Under the pieces are notes generated by a model. That model saw only the letters and a program-made list of their open reading frames with translations. It was not told the origin of the DNA and did no database searches. DNA of 64,000 nt from Paramagnetospirillum magneticum AMB-1 (GTDB lineage: Bacteria > Pseudomonadota > Alphaproteobacteria > Rhodospirillales > Magnetospirillaceae). A program made the position numbers and the translations under genes. The stretch is from the NCBI RefSeq assembly GCF_000009985.1, contig NC_007626.1, positions 2,292,104 to 2,356,103 on the forward strand, read 5' to 3'. Each line of letters begins with the position of its first letter. Within the stretch, counting starts at the first letter, position 1. Below are positions 39,892 to 50,041 of this stretch, piece after piece.

Positions 39892-41214
39892 ATGATGAAC
39901 ATCATTGACCGGCGCCTTAATCCCAAGGGCAAGAGTCTCGCCAACCGGCAGAGATTCTTGCGCCGCGCCCGCGCCCAGATCGTCAAGGCGGTGCGCGACG
40001 CTTCCGGCACGCGGTCCATCCAGGACATCAATAACGGCGAGAAGATCTCCATCCCCGCCGACGGGCTGCGCGAACCCAGCTTTCGGCGGTCCGGCGATGG
40101 TGGGGTGCGCGACGTGGTCGTGCCCGGCAACAAGGATTTCGTCGAGGGCGACCGCATCAAGAAGCCGGAACAGCAGAGTGGCGACGACGGGGGTTCCGAA
40201 GGCAGCCCCGACGGCGAGGGCGAGGACGATTTCGCCTTCGTGCTGAGCCGCGACGAGTTCCTCGATATCTTCCTCGACGATCTGGAACTGCCCGATCTGG
40301 TCAAGAAAAAGCTGAAGCAGACCGAATCCACCACGCCCACCCGGGCGGGCTATTCGGTGACCGGCTCGCCGGCCAACCTCAACATCGTCCGCACCATGCG
40401 CAATTCCCTGTCGCGGCGCATCGCGCTCAACCGGCCCAAGCCCAAGGAATTGCGGGACCTGGAAGACGAGATCAAGGCCCTGGCCGAGAGCGGCGAGGAC
40501 CCCGAGCGCCTGTCCCTGCTTCGCGTGGAGTTCGACCGGCTGGCGGCCAAGGCGCGGCGCATTCCCTATATCGATCCGCTCGACGTGCGTTATTCCCGCT
40601 TCGAGCATGTGCCAAAGCCGGTCACCCAGGCGGTGATGTTCTGCCTGATGGACGTGTCCGGCTCCATGACCGAGCACATGAAGGATCTGGCCAAGCGCTT
40701 CTTCATGCTGCTCTACCTCTTCCTGACCCGCCGCTACCGCCATGTGGACGTGGTGTTCATCCGCCACACCCACGAGGCGGCCGAGGTCGACGAGGACACC
40801 TTCTTCTACTCCACCGAGACCGGCGGCACCGTGGTCTCCACCGCCCTGGAGGAGATGGATCGGGTGATCAAGGAACGCTTCCCCCCGTCGGACTGGAACA
40901 TCTATTGCGCCCAGGCCTCCGACGGCGACAACACCTCGTCGGACAACGCCAAGACCGCCGGTCTGCTGGAGGAGGTGATCCTGCCCGTCACCCAGTACTT
41001 CGCCTATATCGAGGTGGGCGCCGAGTACAAGGATTGGCTGGGACGCGATTCCGACCTGTGGCGCACCTATAAGGAGGCGGGACGGGCCGCCGACAACTTC
41101 GCCATGCGCCGCGTGCGGGTGCGCAGCCAGATCTTCCCGGTGTTCCGCGACCTGTTTTCGCGCGAACGCGGCGACAGCGCCGCCTGGCGGCTGGGCGAGG
41201 AGGCGGGGCCATGA
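39892..41214 (+). CDS. yeaH: YeaH/YhbH family protein (DUF444, VWA-like)
   Basis: The 440-residue protein begins with IIDRRLNPKGKSLANRQRFL, the DUF444 signature, and contains a degenerate von Willebrand A domain with the MIDAS-like MDVSGSMTEHMKD (about residue 255). It usually acts with PrkA. The stretch SGDDGGSEGSPDGEGEDD (about 100-118) is a low-complexity acidic linker. Two start codons (ATG ATG) are adjacent. It ends overlapping spoVR by ATGA. Confidence 0.93.
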   Translation: MMNIIDRRLNPKGKSLANRQRFLRRARAQIVKAVRDASGTRSIQDINNGEKISIPADGLREPSFRRSGDGGVRDVVVPGNKDFVEGDRIKKPEQQSGDDGGSEGSPDGEGEDDFAFVLSRDEFLDIFLDDLELPDLVKKKLKQTESTTPTRAGYSVTGSPANLNIVRTMRNSLSRRIALNRPKPKELRDLEDEIKALAESGEDPERLSLLRVEFDRLAAKARRIPYIDPLDVRYSRFEHVPKPVTQAVMFCLMDVSGSMTEHMKDLAKRFFMLLYLFLTRRYRHVDVVFIRHTHEAAEVDEDTFFYSTETGGTVVSTALEEMDRVIKERFPPSDWNIYCAQASDGDNTSSDNAKTAGLLEEVILPVTQYFAYIEVGAEYKDWLGRDSDLWRTYKEAGRAADNFAMRRVRVRSQIFPVFRDLFSRERGDSAAWRLGEEAGP

Positions 41215-42749
41215 GCGATACCTCGGACCTGCTCTTCACCGGCGCTGACTGGGATTTCGAGAAGGTTCAGCGGGCCTACGACGCCATCGAGCAGATCGCC
41301 AAGGGCGAGATGGGCCTGGTCACCTATCCCAACCAGATCGAGGTGATCACCGCCGAGCAGATGCTCGACGCCTATTCCTCCATCGGCATGCCGCTGATGT
41401 ACAAGCACTGGTCGTTCGGCAAGCATTTCGCCCGCGACGAGACCCTTTACCGCAAAGGCATGCGCGGTCTGGCCTATGAGATCGTCATCAATTCCAGCCC
41501 CTGCATCAGCTACATCATGGAAGAGAATTCCATGGCCATGCAGACCCTGGTGATCGCCCACGCCGCCTTTGGCCACAATCATTTCTTCGCCAATAACAGC
41601 CTGTTCCGCCAGTGGACCGACGCGCGCGGCATCCTCGACTACATGGAATTCGCCAAGAGCTACATCGCCAAATGCGAGGAGCGCCACGGCCATGCGGCGG
41701 TGGAGCGGGTGCTGGACGCCGCCCACGCCCTGATGAGCCATGGCGTGCACAAATACCCCCGAAAGCGCACGCCCGACCTGCGCGACGAGGAAAAGCGCGC
41801 CGCCGAGCGCCGGGCCTATCAGGAGCAGATGTTCAACGACCTGTGGCGCACCGTGCCCAAGAAGGCGGCGGCCAAGATGGATTCCCAGGAACTGGCCGAG
41901 CGCAAGCGACGGCTGGGATTGCCCGAGGAGAACATTCTCTATTTCCTGGAAAAGCTGGCGCCCAAGCTGGCCGACTGGCAGCGCGAGATCATCCGCATCG
42001 TGCGCAAGATCAGCCAGTACTTCTATCCCCAGAAGCAGACCAAGATGATGAACGAGGGCTGCGCCACCTTCACCCATTACACCATCGTCAACCGCCTGCA
42101 CGAGATGGGCAAGCTGTCGGACGGGGCCATGCTGGAGATCCTGCACTCCCACACATCCGTGGTGTTCCAGCCCGATTTCGACGACCGGCGCTATTCGGGC
42201 ATCAACCCCTATGCCCTGGGCTTCGCCATGATGAACGACATCAAGCGCATGTGCGAAGCCCCCACCGACGAGGACCGCGCGTGGTTCCCCCACTTCGCCG
42301 GCAACGGCGACCCTTATGGCACCTTGCGCGAGGCCTGGGCCGATTACCGCGACGAAAGCTTCATCCTGCAGTACCTGTCGCCCGCTCTGATCCGCAAGCT
42401 GCGGCTGTTCAAGATCCACGACGAATCCGACAGCCCCCACATGAACGTGGCGGCCATCCATAACGAGCGGGGCTATCGCGAGGTCAGGAAGGCCCTGGCC
42501 CGCAATTACGACATCGCCCATCTGGAGCCCGACATCCAGATCGTCGACGTGGATCTGGCCGGCGACCGCCGCCTGATCCTGCATCATTTCGTCGAGAGCG
42601 GGCAGATGCTGGATGAGGCGGAAACCATCCGGGTGCTGCGTCACATCGCCAATCTGTGGGGCTACGAGGTGCGGCTGCTGGAAATCGAATCCGGCACGGA
42701 CGTGGTGCTCAAGACCTACGACGACGTGGCGCCGGTGGCCGAGTTATAG
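41211..42749 (+). CDS. spoVR: SpoVR family protein
   Basis: The 512-residue protein is of normal SpoVR length. It has YPNQIEVITAEQMLDAYSSIGMP, YEIVINSSPCISYIMEENSM and the conserved ALGFAMMNDIKRM, plus NEGCATFTHYTIVNRLHE. In Bacillus SpoVR is needed for spore cortex formation; in non-sporulating proteobacteria it always travels with prkA and yeaH in a stress-related operon. Biochemical function is unknown. It ends 6 bp inside the convergent next gene. Confidence 0.92.
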   Translation: MSDTSDLLFTGADWDFEKVQRAYDAIEQIAKGEMGLVTYPNQIEVITAEQMLDAYSSIGMPLMYKHWSFGKHFARDETLYRKGMRGLAYEIVINSSPCISYIMEENSMAMQTLVIAHAAFGHNHFFANNSLFRQWTDARGILDYMEFAKSYIAKCEERHGHAAVERVLDAAHALMSHGVHKYPRKRTPDLRDEEKRAAERRAYQEQMFNDLWRTVPKKAAAKMDSQELAERKRRLGLPEENILYFLEKLAPKLADWQREIIRIVRKISQYFYPQKQTKMMNEGCATFTHYTIVNRLHEMGKLSDGAMLEILHSHTSVVFQPDFDDRRYSGINPYALGFAMMNDIKRMCEAPTDEDRAWFPHFAGNGDPYGTLREAWADYRDESFILQYLSPALIRKLRLFKIHDESDSPHMNVAAIHNERGYREVRKALARNYDIAHLEPDIQIVDVDLAGDRRLILHHFVESGQMLDEAETIRVLRHIANLWGYEVRLLEIESGTDVVLKTYDDVAPVAEL

Positions 42750-45700
42750 GTGCGCCTTCTTTTCCGCCATGGCGGCCAGTGCAGACACCACGCGGCGGAG
42801 CGGTTCCCGCCAGTGTCCTGACGGACCAGCTCGCAAGACCCGGACGGTGGGATACCAGGGGCTGTCCTCGCGCCCCTGCGGCCAGCGCCAGTCGAAGCCG
42901 TGGGGCAGCAGGGCCAGAACCGGCTTGCCCAGGGCGGCGGCCAGGTGAAGCTGGACGGTGTCACCGCCAACCACCACGTCCAGCCCCGAGATCAGCGCAG
43001 CCATCTCGGCCAGATGGGCGGGCTGGGGCATGGGGCGTTCGATAAGGGCTTCCACTCCCTCCGCCTGGATGTGACCCAGGTGCTCATCCTCCACCAGGGC
43101 CAGCAGCGAAACGGCCGGGTCGATGGCCAGCCCCAGCATGTCGCCCAGGGTGCAGGGCCGGCCCGCCGTGCCGCGCCCCGGCCCCCAGGTCAGCCCCACC
43201 CGCAGGCGGTTGTCGCGCACCGGGCGGCGCCCGCGCCCGGCCAGCAGATAGCCGCCCGACCCGGTGGGGCGGGCGGTATCGGCGAGGCCCAGCAGGCCCG
43301 GAAGGGCGGCAAGACTGGTCCGCACCTGACATTCGGGCAGGGGATCGTCCTCGCCCACCACCTGCTCGATGCCGGGCAGGTCGGCCAGCAGCGCCACCAT
43401 GTCGTCGGGGCAGGCCACGTGGACCAGGGCGCCGCGGGCCGCCAGCATGGGCAGGAAGCGGGCCAGCAACAGGGCATCATCCGCATGCCCGGTGATCTCC
43501 ACCAGCACCGAGGTGGCGACCACGTCGCCGCCATCCCACCGGGGCAGGTGAAGCGCCCGTCCCGGCGGGTCGGGATGATGGGCCAGCAGGGGCAGGCCCT
43601 CGGACAGCTTGCCCGCCCCCAGCAGGATCTGGGCGAGGCCCCAGCTTAGTCCGGGGCGATCCGGTGCCTGGGTTCGGGCCCGGCGCATCAGCGCTTCCGC
43701 CTCGGACAGGCGGCCCTGGTCGCGGCGCACCAGGGCGAGGTCGGACAGAATGTCGGGGGTGTCGCGGCCGGCGGTTCTCGCTTCGCCCAGCAGGGCCTCG
43801 GCCTCGCCCAGACGGCCCGCCCGGCGCAGCGCCGCCGCCAGATTGGCCAGAATCGCCGAATGGCCGAGGCGGCCCAAGGCGCGGGTGAAGCCGGCGATGG
43901 CCGCGTCGGGCTTGCCCGCCAGATGCTGCAGCACCGCCAGATTGGCGTTGGCCATGGCGCAGAAGGGGTCGATGGCCAGGGCCTGGGCGTAAAGGTCGGC
44001 CGCTTCGTTGATTTGTCCCTTGGCCTGCAGGGCGGGGCCGGGAGCGGCCAAGGCCATGGCGCGCCCTGCCTCGGCGGCCATCTGGGCCGGGGAGGGAGGC
44101 AGGGAGTCGGGCCCGTAATGGACGGCCGGCGCCATGCCGGGGCTCAGGGCCAGGATCGTCCCCGGCCTGCCGTCGAAAGGAACCAGGGCGCCGCAGGCGG
44201 TTTCCTCGGGAAAGCGCCACAGGCTGTAACCGGCTTTGGTCAGCCGCGAGGCGGCCGGGGAGCCCTCGTCATGCTCCAGGGTCACCAGGGCGGCACGCCC
44301 GGCCAGACCGGCGACGACGTCATCCTCCCATCCCCGCTGGTCAAGGCGCACCGCCACCCGGCAGGCCGCCAGGTGGGGCCGTTCGTCCAGCAGGGCGGCC
44401 AGCGGCCGCATGGGAGTGGCGGCGGGGACCCAATCAGGCAGGGTGAAGACGCGGGGACCGCCGGACCGGGAGCGGGCGGCCAGGACATGCCGTTCCCTGG
44501 CTCCCGCCGCGGCGGCGATCACCTCCACCTGCTCTTCCAGGCCGGCAATGGCCAAGCTGTCGCGCAGGATTTCGGCTTCGGTCGGTGACGGTTCCAGGAC
44601 GATGACCAGAACCTCGCCACACTGCTCGATGATCTGGAACACCCGGTCGCCATTGCCGCCACCCACCTCGATCAAAAGGTCTCCCGGGGCCAGATGGGCG
44701 GCGAGGAAGGCGCTCGTGGCGGCGTCGGTGCCCGTGGCCCGGCGGCGCTGCTGGTCGTTCCGCTCGGCGGCCAGTTGCGCCAGCATTTCCATGCGGCGCC
44801 GTGCCTCGGCCACCGGCGGCCCCCATTGGCCGGGGGCCGGCTGGCGCAGCAGGGCCATGCCGGGATACCAGGGCGAATCATCGCGATCACGCATCCAGCG
44901 GGGATGGGCGGCATGGGGCAGCAGCAGCAGCACCGGTTTGCCCATGGCGGCGGCCAGATGGGCTGCGGGGCCGTCGGCGGCGATCACCAGATCCATCTCG
45001 GCGATGCGCCCCGCCAGATCGGCGTAATCGGCGATGGTGGGCGACAGGTCGGTGATCAGGCCGGGATCAGCCTGTTGCCGCGCCTCGGCCGCCCTTGGTC
45101 CGGTCTCCAGGGAGAACAGCAAGGTGCCGGGCAAGGTGGAGAGGTCGAGGACATGGGGGAAGGACAAGCCGTCCTCCGACCGCTCGCCGCCCCAGGCGAT
45201 GCCCACCTTGACCAGGGTTCCCACCGGAACCCGTATGCGGCGGATGCGCGGGCGCGGCGCCGACAGATAGGGCCGGGTTGGAAGGGATTGGGGCTCGATC
45301 CCCAGGAGAAGCGCCACATCGTCCAGGGACGCGGCATAGTCGGCGGAAAGGTCGTCGGGCAGGGGCTTGCCCAGGGGCAGCACCCGGGTGATTCCGGGCT
45401 GGGCTTCCAGCAATGGCACCAGACCCGGTTGGGCCAGCACGGTAATGGCGGTGCAGCGCTGGGCCAGGATGGGGATGAAGCGTGCCATCATCAGGGTGAC
45501 GGACAATTCCGATTCGGCATGCAGCAGCAGATGGGCGCCCTGCAGATCCTCGCCTTCCCATGGGGCGGCGGGCAGCAGGGGGCGAACCACGCCGGGCAGC
45601 CGGTGGCGCCACAGGGCTTCTTCCCAGGATTCCTTCTGCCGCCCTTCGAGCATGGCCAAGCGGGCACGCGCCATGTGGGCGGCCGCGCACTCGTCATCCA

Positions 45701-46358
45701 GGGCCAGGGCGCGGTTGATATGTTCGGCCGCTTCATCGGTACGGTGCGCTTCCAACAGCACTTCGGCCAGGCCGACCTGATGGGCGGGCTGCTCCGGCTC
45801 CAGGGTGATGGCGGCATGAAAGGCGTCGACCGCCGCTTCGCCTTCACCCCTGCGGGCCAGGATCCGGCCCAACGCCGCCCAGGCGGGGCCGTATCCCGGA
45901 TCGACGCCGAGGGCGCGGCGCAGGGTCAGCTCGGCGCCGGCTAGGCGGTTCTCATCGTTCAGCAGGCGCCCCAGGCCGCACCACACCTGGACGGAATCGG
46001 GACGTTCCATCAGCAGGATGTCGATGATGGCATGGGCTTCGTCGGGCTGGCCGATCTGGCGCAGGGCCTCGGCCAGTTCCAGGCGGCAGCCCATGTGCTG
46101 GCGATCCATCTCCAGCAGATCCAGGCAGAAAAGCAGCGCGTCGCGCGGCCGCCCCGCCAGCCGGCAGGCCTGGGCGGCGGCCAGCAGCGCGTCGGTGTTG
46201 CTGGGGTCGAGTTCGATGATGCGGCGATAGGCGTCGAGCGCCGGCTCTGTGTCGCCATAGCGGCGGGCAAGGGCCGCCTCCTGCCACAGGGTCTCGATGA
46301 CCGCCGCATGCTCGGGAAGATCGGCGAATTCCAGATCGAGGTCTTCGATTTCGCTCAT
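42744..46358 (-). CDS. Large modular protein: TPR - GT9-like - FkbM-like methyltransferase - TPR - GT9-like
   Basis: The 1204-residue protein contains two TPR/glycosyltransferase modules around a methyltransferase. Approximate domains: TPR 20-270; GT9-like 275-545 with VGIAWGGERSEDGLSFPHVL and MDLVIAADGPAAHLAAAMGKP; methyltransferase 555-740 with GDLLIEVGGGNGDRVFQI; TPR 760-925; second GT9-like 940-1200 with VGLTWGPGRG and LDVVVGGDTVQLHLAAALGKP. It may modify surface glycans or flagellin, as TPR-GT proteins do elsewhere. It is related to 19709-21355. The start may be 46358 or 46370. Confidence 0.75.
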   Translation of the reverse strand: MSEIEDLDLEFADLPEHAAVIETLWQEAALARRYGDTEPALDAYRRIIELDPSNTDALLAAAQACRLAGRPRDALLFCLDLLEMDRQHMGCRLELAEALRQIGQPDEAHAIIDILLMERPDSVQVWCGLGRLLNDENRLAGAELTLRRALGVDPGYGPAWAALGRILARRGEGEAAVDAFHAAITLEPEQPAHQVGLAEVLLEAHRTDEAAEHINRALALDDECAAAHMARARLAMLEGRQKESWEEALWRHRLPGVVRPLLPAAPWEGEDLQGAHLLLHAESELSVTLMMARFIPILAQRCTAITVLAQPGLVPLLEAQPGITRVLPLGKPLPDDLSADYAASLDDVALLLGIEPQSLPTRPYLSAPRPRIRRIRVPVGTLVKVGIAWGGERSEDGLSFPHVLDLSTLPGTLLFSLETGPRAAEARQQADPGLITDLSPTIADYADLAGRIAEMDLVIAADGPAAHLAAAMGKPVLLLLPHAAHPRWMRDRDDSPWYPGMALLRQPAPGQWGPPVAEARRRMEMLAQLAAERNDQQRRRATGTDAATSAFLAAHLAPGDLLIEVGGGNGDRVFQIIEQCGEVLVIVLEPSPTEAEILRDSLAIAGLEEQVEVIAAAAGARERHVLAARSRSGGPRVFTLPDWVPAATPMRPLAALLDERPHLAACRVAVRLDQRGWEDDVVAGLAGRAALVTLEHDEGSPAASRLTKAGYSLWRFPEETACGALVPFDGRPGTILALSPGMAPAVHYGPDSLPPSPAQMAAEAGRAMALAAPGPALQAKGQINEAADLYAQALAIDPFCAMANANLAVLQHLAGKPDAAIAGFTRALGRLGHSAILANLAAALRRAGRLGEAEALLGEARTAGRDTPDILSDLALVRRDQGRLSEAEALMRRARTQAPDRPGLSWGLAQILLGAGKLSEGLPLLAHHPDPPGRALHLPRWDGGDVVATSVLVEITGHADDALLLARFLPMLAARGALVHVACPDDMVALLADLPGIEQVVGEDDPLPECQVRTSLAALPGLLGLADTARPTGSGGYLLAGRGRRPVRDNRLRVGLTWGPGRGTAGRPCTLGDMLGLAIDPAVSLLALVEDEHLGHIQAEGVEALIERPMPQPAHLAEMAALISGLDVVVGGDTVQLHLAAALGKPVLALLPHGFDWRWPQGREDSPWYPTVRVLRAGPSGHWREPLRRVVSALAAMAEKKAHL

Positions 46359-46396
46359 GGGGCAAGTCAAACCTGCCCGCCGATGCGAATCAAGGG

Positions 46397-49300
46397 CTAT
46401 TCCGCCGCCCGCCGCCCGCCATATGGCGAGAGCAGCCTTTCCAGCATGTCCGCCATCTCGGCCCGGACCTCGGCGGCGGCCTTCAGCTTGATGGGGCCAA
46501 AGCCGCGAATGCGGCGCGGCGCCGCGGCGATGTCGACGGCCAGGGCGTGAGTGTCGGGGGAGAGGTGGGCCAGGATGGATTCGATGGCCGCTTCAAACTC
46601 GCCGATCAACTGGCGCTCGAGCTTACGTTCGGCGCTCCGGCCGAAGGGATCGAGGCCCGAGCCCCGCAAGCCCTTGAGCCGGGCGAGCAGCGGCATCAGG
46701 CGCAGCAGCCACGGCCCGAAGCGGCGTTTCTCCGCCCCCATGAAGGGAGGCGCCAGATGGATTTCCAGGCGCTTCCAGTCCTCGAACTGCTCCTTCAGGG
46801 AGGAGACGAAGGCTGGGTCGGAATACAGGCGGGCCACCTCGTATTCGTCCTTGTAGCTCATCAGCTTGGCCAGTGACCGGGCCACGGCTTCGGTCAGGCT
46901 TTCCGACCCGGGCAGGACGGCGTCTTCCGCCGCCCTGACCCGGTCCACCCGGGCGCGGTAGCGGGCGGCCCAGGCGGCGTTCTGGTAGCCGGTCAGGTGG
47001 GTGACCCGGCGCGCGATCAACTCGTCCAGGCTTTCCGACAGCCGCCGGTGGTCGTTGCCGCCCAGCGGCGGCGCCGCCACGCGCTCCACCTCTGCCAGAT
47101 CATGGGCGGCCAGGCGGCCCCAGCGGAAGGCCTGGGTATTGAAGTCCACCATGGCGCCGTTCAGTTCGACGGCTCGCAGGATGGAGGCCTCGGACAGGGG
47201 GATGCGTCCCTTCTGCCAGGCATAGCCCACCAGGAACATGTTGGTGGCCAGGGCATCGCCCAGCAGGGTGGTGGCCAGCCGGGTCGCCTCGACGAACTCC
47301 GCGTCGCCTCCCACCTGCTCGCGGATGGTGTCTTCCATGCCATGGGCCGGGAAGTTCAGGTCGGGCGCGTGGGTGAAGGTCGCCGGCATGGATTCATGGC
47401 GGTTGACCACGGCGAAGGACTGGCCGGGCTTCAGCTTGGCCAGGGTGTCGAAACCGGCGGCCACCACCATGTCGCAGGCCAGCAGCAGCCGGGCCTGTCC
47501 GGCGGCGATGCGCACGGCGTGCAGGCGGTCGGGTTGGTCGCAGATGCGTACATGGCTCATCACCGCGCCGTTCTTCTGGGCCAATCCGGTCTGGTCCAGG
47601 GCGGTGACGCCCTTGCCTTCCAGATGGGCGGCCATGCCCAGCACCTCGGCCACAGTCACCACCCCGGTTCCGCCGATGCCGGTGACGATGATGCCGTAGG
47701 GTTCGGTGCAGGCGGGCAGCGCGGGGGAGGGCAGGGTGGCCACGTCGGCGTCGCCCTTGCCCCGCAGGCGGCGGATCTGGGCGCCCCTGACCGAGACGAA
47801 GCTGGGGCAGAAGCCCTTGACGCACGAGAAGTCCTTGTTGCACGACGACTGGTCGATGGCGCGCTTGCGGCCCCATTCGGTTTCCACCGGCACCACGGCG
47901 ACGCAGTTGGACTTGACGCCGCAATCGCCGCAGCCCTCGCAGACCTTCTCGTTGATGAAGATGCGCTCGTCCGGGTCGGGCATCAGGCCGCGCTTGCGGC
48001 GGCGGCGCTTCTCGGCGGCGCAGGTCTGGTCGTAGATCAGCACGCTGACGCCCGATTCCTCGCGCAAGGTTCGCTGCAAGGCATCCAGGCCGTCCCGGTG
48101 GTGAAGGGTGGTGCCCGAGGGGAAGCTCCCCGCCGGGTACTTGTCCGGGGCGTCGGAGACCACGGCGATGCGTTGGACGCCCTCGGCCCGCACCTGGGCG
48201 GCCATGGCGGCCACCGAGAAGGCGGATTCGGCCGGTTGTCCCCCGGTCATGGCCACGGCGTCGTTGTAGAGGATCTTGTAGGTGATGTTGCTTCGGGCGG
48301 CCAGGGCGGCGCGAATGGCCAGCGAGCCCGAATGGGTATAGGTGCCGTCGCCCAGATTCTGGAACATGTGGGTGCGGGACGTGAAGGGCGCCTGGCCGAT
48401 CCAGGTGGCGCCTTCGCCGCCCATATGGGTGTAGGTCAGGGTCTCGCGGTCCATCCAGGTGGCCATGAAGTGGCAGCCGATGCCGGCCATGGCCTGGCTG
48501 CCCTCGGGGATGTTGGTCGAGGTGTTGTGGGGACAGCCGGCGCAGAAATAGGGAATGCGGGTGAAGCCCTGGGGAACGGACTCCAGGCGCTTTTCCTTGT
48601 CGGCCAGGAAGTCGAGGCGCTCCTTGACCCGGAGCGAGGTATAGAAGCGGCCGATGCGCGAGGCGACGACGCGGGCGATCATGGCCGGCGTCAGCTCGCC
48701 ATAGGGCGGCAGAGCCCAGGCGCCGCTTTCGTCGCGCTCGCCGATCACGCGGGGGCGCACGTCTTCGCGCCAGTTATAGAGCTGGGCCTTGAGCTGTTCC
48801 TCGATGACCGAGCGCTTTTCCTCCACCACCAGGATCTCTTCCAGCCCCTCGGCGAAGGCGCGGATGCCCGAAGGCTCCAGCGGCCAGGTCATGCCCACCT
48901 TGTAGAGGCGGATGCCGATCTCTGCGGCGTGGCGCTCGTCGATCCCCAGGTCGGCCAGGGCCTGCATGACGTCCAGATAGGACTTGCCGGTGGTGACGAT
49001 GCCGAGGCGGGGATGGGGCGATTCGATGATGGTGCGGTCGATGCGGTTGGCCTTGGCGAAGGCCAGGGCCGCCGGGATACGGTGCGCCATCAGCCGCAAT
49101 TCCTGTTCCAGGAACTTGTCCGGCCAGCGGATGTTGAGCCCGCCCGGCGGCATTTTGAAATCCTGAGGCGTGACGAAGACCTGATGCCAGGGTCCACATT
49201 GACCGAGGCCGAGCTTTCCACCGTCTCGGAAATGGCCTTCATGCCCACCCACAGGCCAGAGAAGCGCGACAGCGCCCAGCCGAACAGGCCGAAATCCAAG

Positions 49301-49839
49301 ACCTCCTGCACGCCGGCCGGATTGAGCACCGGCATCTGCGCCGCCATGAAGACCTGCTCGCTCTGATGCGCCAGGGTCGAGGACTTGGCGCCGTGGTCGT
49401 CGCCGGCCAGGACCAGGACACCGCCATGGGGCGCGGTGCCGGCGGAATTGGCGTGCTTGAAGACGTCGACGCTGCGGTCCAGCCCTGGCCCCTTGCCGTA
49501 CCACAGGGCGAAGACGCCATCGTGGGTCGGCCCTCGGAACAGGCCGATCTGCTGGGTGCCCCACACGGCGGTGGCGGCCAGATCCTCGTTGAGTCCGGGT
49601 TGGAACCGGATGGCGTGCCTTTCCAGGTGGGGGCCGGCGCGCCATAATTCCTTGTCCAGCCCCCCTAAGGGCGAGCCACGATAGCCGGAGATGAAGCCGC
49701 CGGTGTCGAGGCCGGCGGCCTGATCGCGCAGATGCTGCAGCATGGGCAGCTTGACCAGCGCCTGGATGCCGGTCAGGTAGAGCCGGCCTTGATCTTGGAC
49801 GTATTTGTCGTCGAGTGTGACGGTGGTGGCGACGGTCAT
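46397..49839 (-). pseudogene. ior: Indolepyruvate ferredoxin oxidoreductase, fused IorA-IorB type, with a frameshift
   Basis: Codons from ATG 49839 (MTVATTVTLDDKYVQDQGRL) run in frame to VNVDP near 49191; the rest (HQVFVTPQDFKMPPGG onward) continues in another frame to 46397. One missing base in the GGG run at 49190-49192 (plus strand) would restore about 1147 residues, the normal fused length. Domains: alpha/TPP part, ferredoxin-type cysteines CEGCGDCGVKSNC and CNKDFSCVKGFC, and the gamma-type GIGGTGVVTVAEVLGMAA. It oxidises aryl-pyruvates to aryl-acetyl-CoA and reduces ferredoxin. Either a recent mutation or a sequencing error explains the break. Confidence 0.85.
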
Positions 49840-49861
49840 GGGGGTCTTTCCGTACAGCGCC

Positions 49862-49876
49862 TACGTCTTGTACGTA
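49862..49876. promoter_or_regulatory. Palindrome upstream of the indolepyruvate oxidoreductase
   Basis: TACGT-CTTGT-ACGTA lies 22 bp upstream of the ATG, where an operator would block the promoter or ribosome-binding site. No regulator gene is adjacent. Confidence 0.35.
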
Positions 49877-50041
49877 ATGATGCATTCTTCCGGTGGAAAG
49901 GGAGCCCCCCAAAATAGCAAGGAATGCAATGCGTCCCCCGCCGGACGGCAACGATATTGCGGTTTGGTGACGAAAGAGGGGGGATGATTTCCAGCCGTGA
50001 TCAAGCTATATGAAAGCGCCTGTGTCTGAAGGGTTCCAAGG

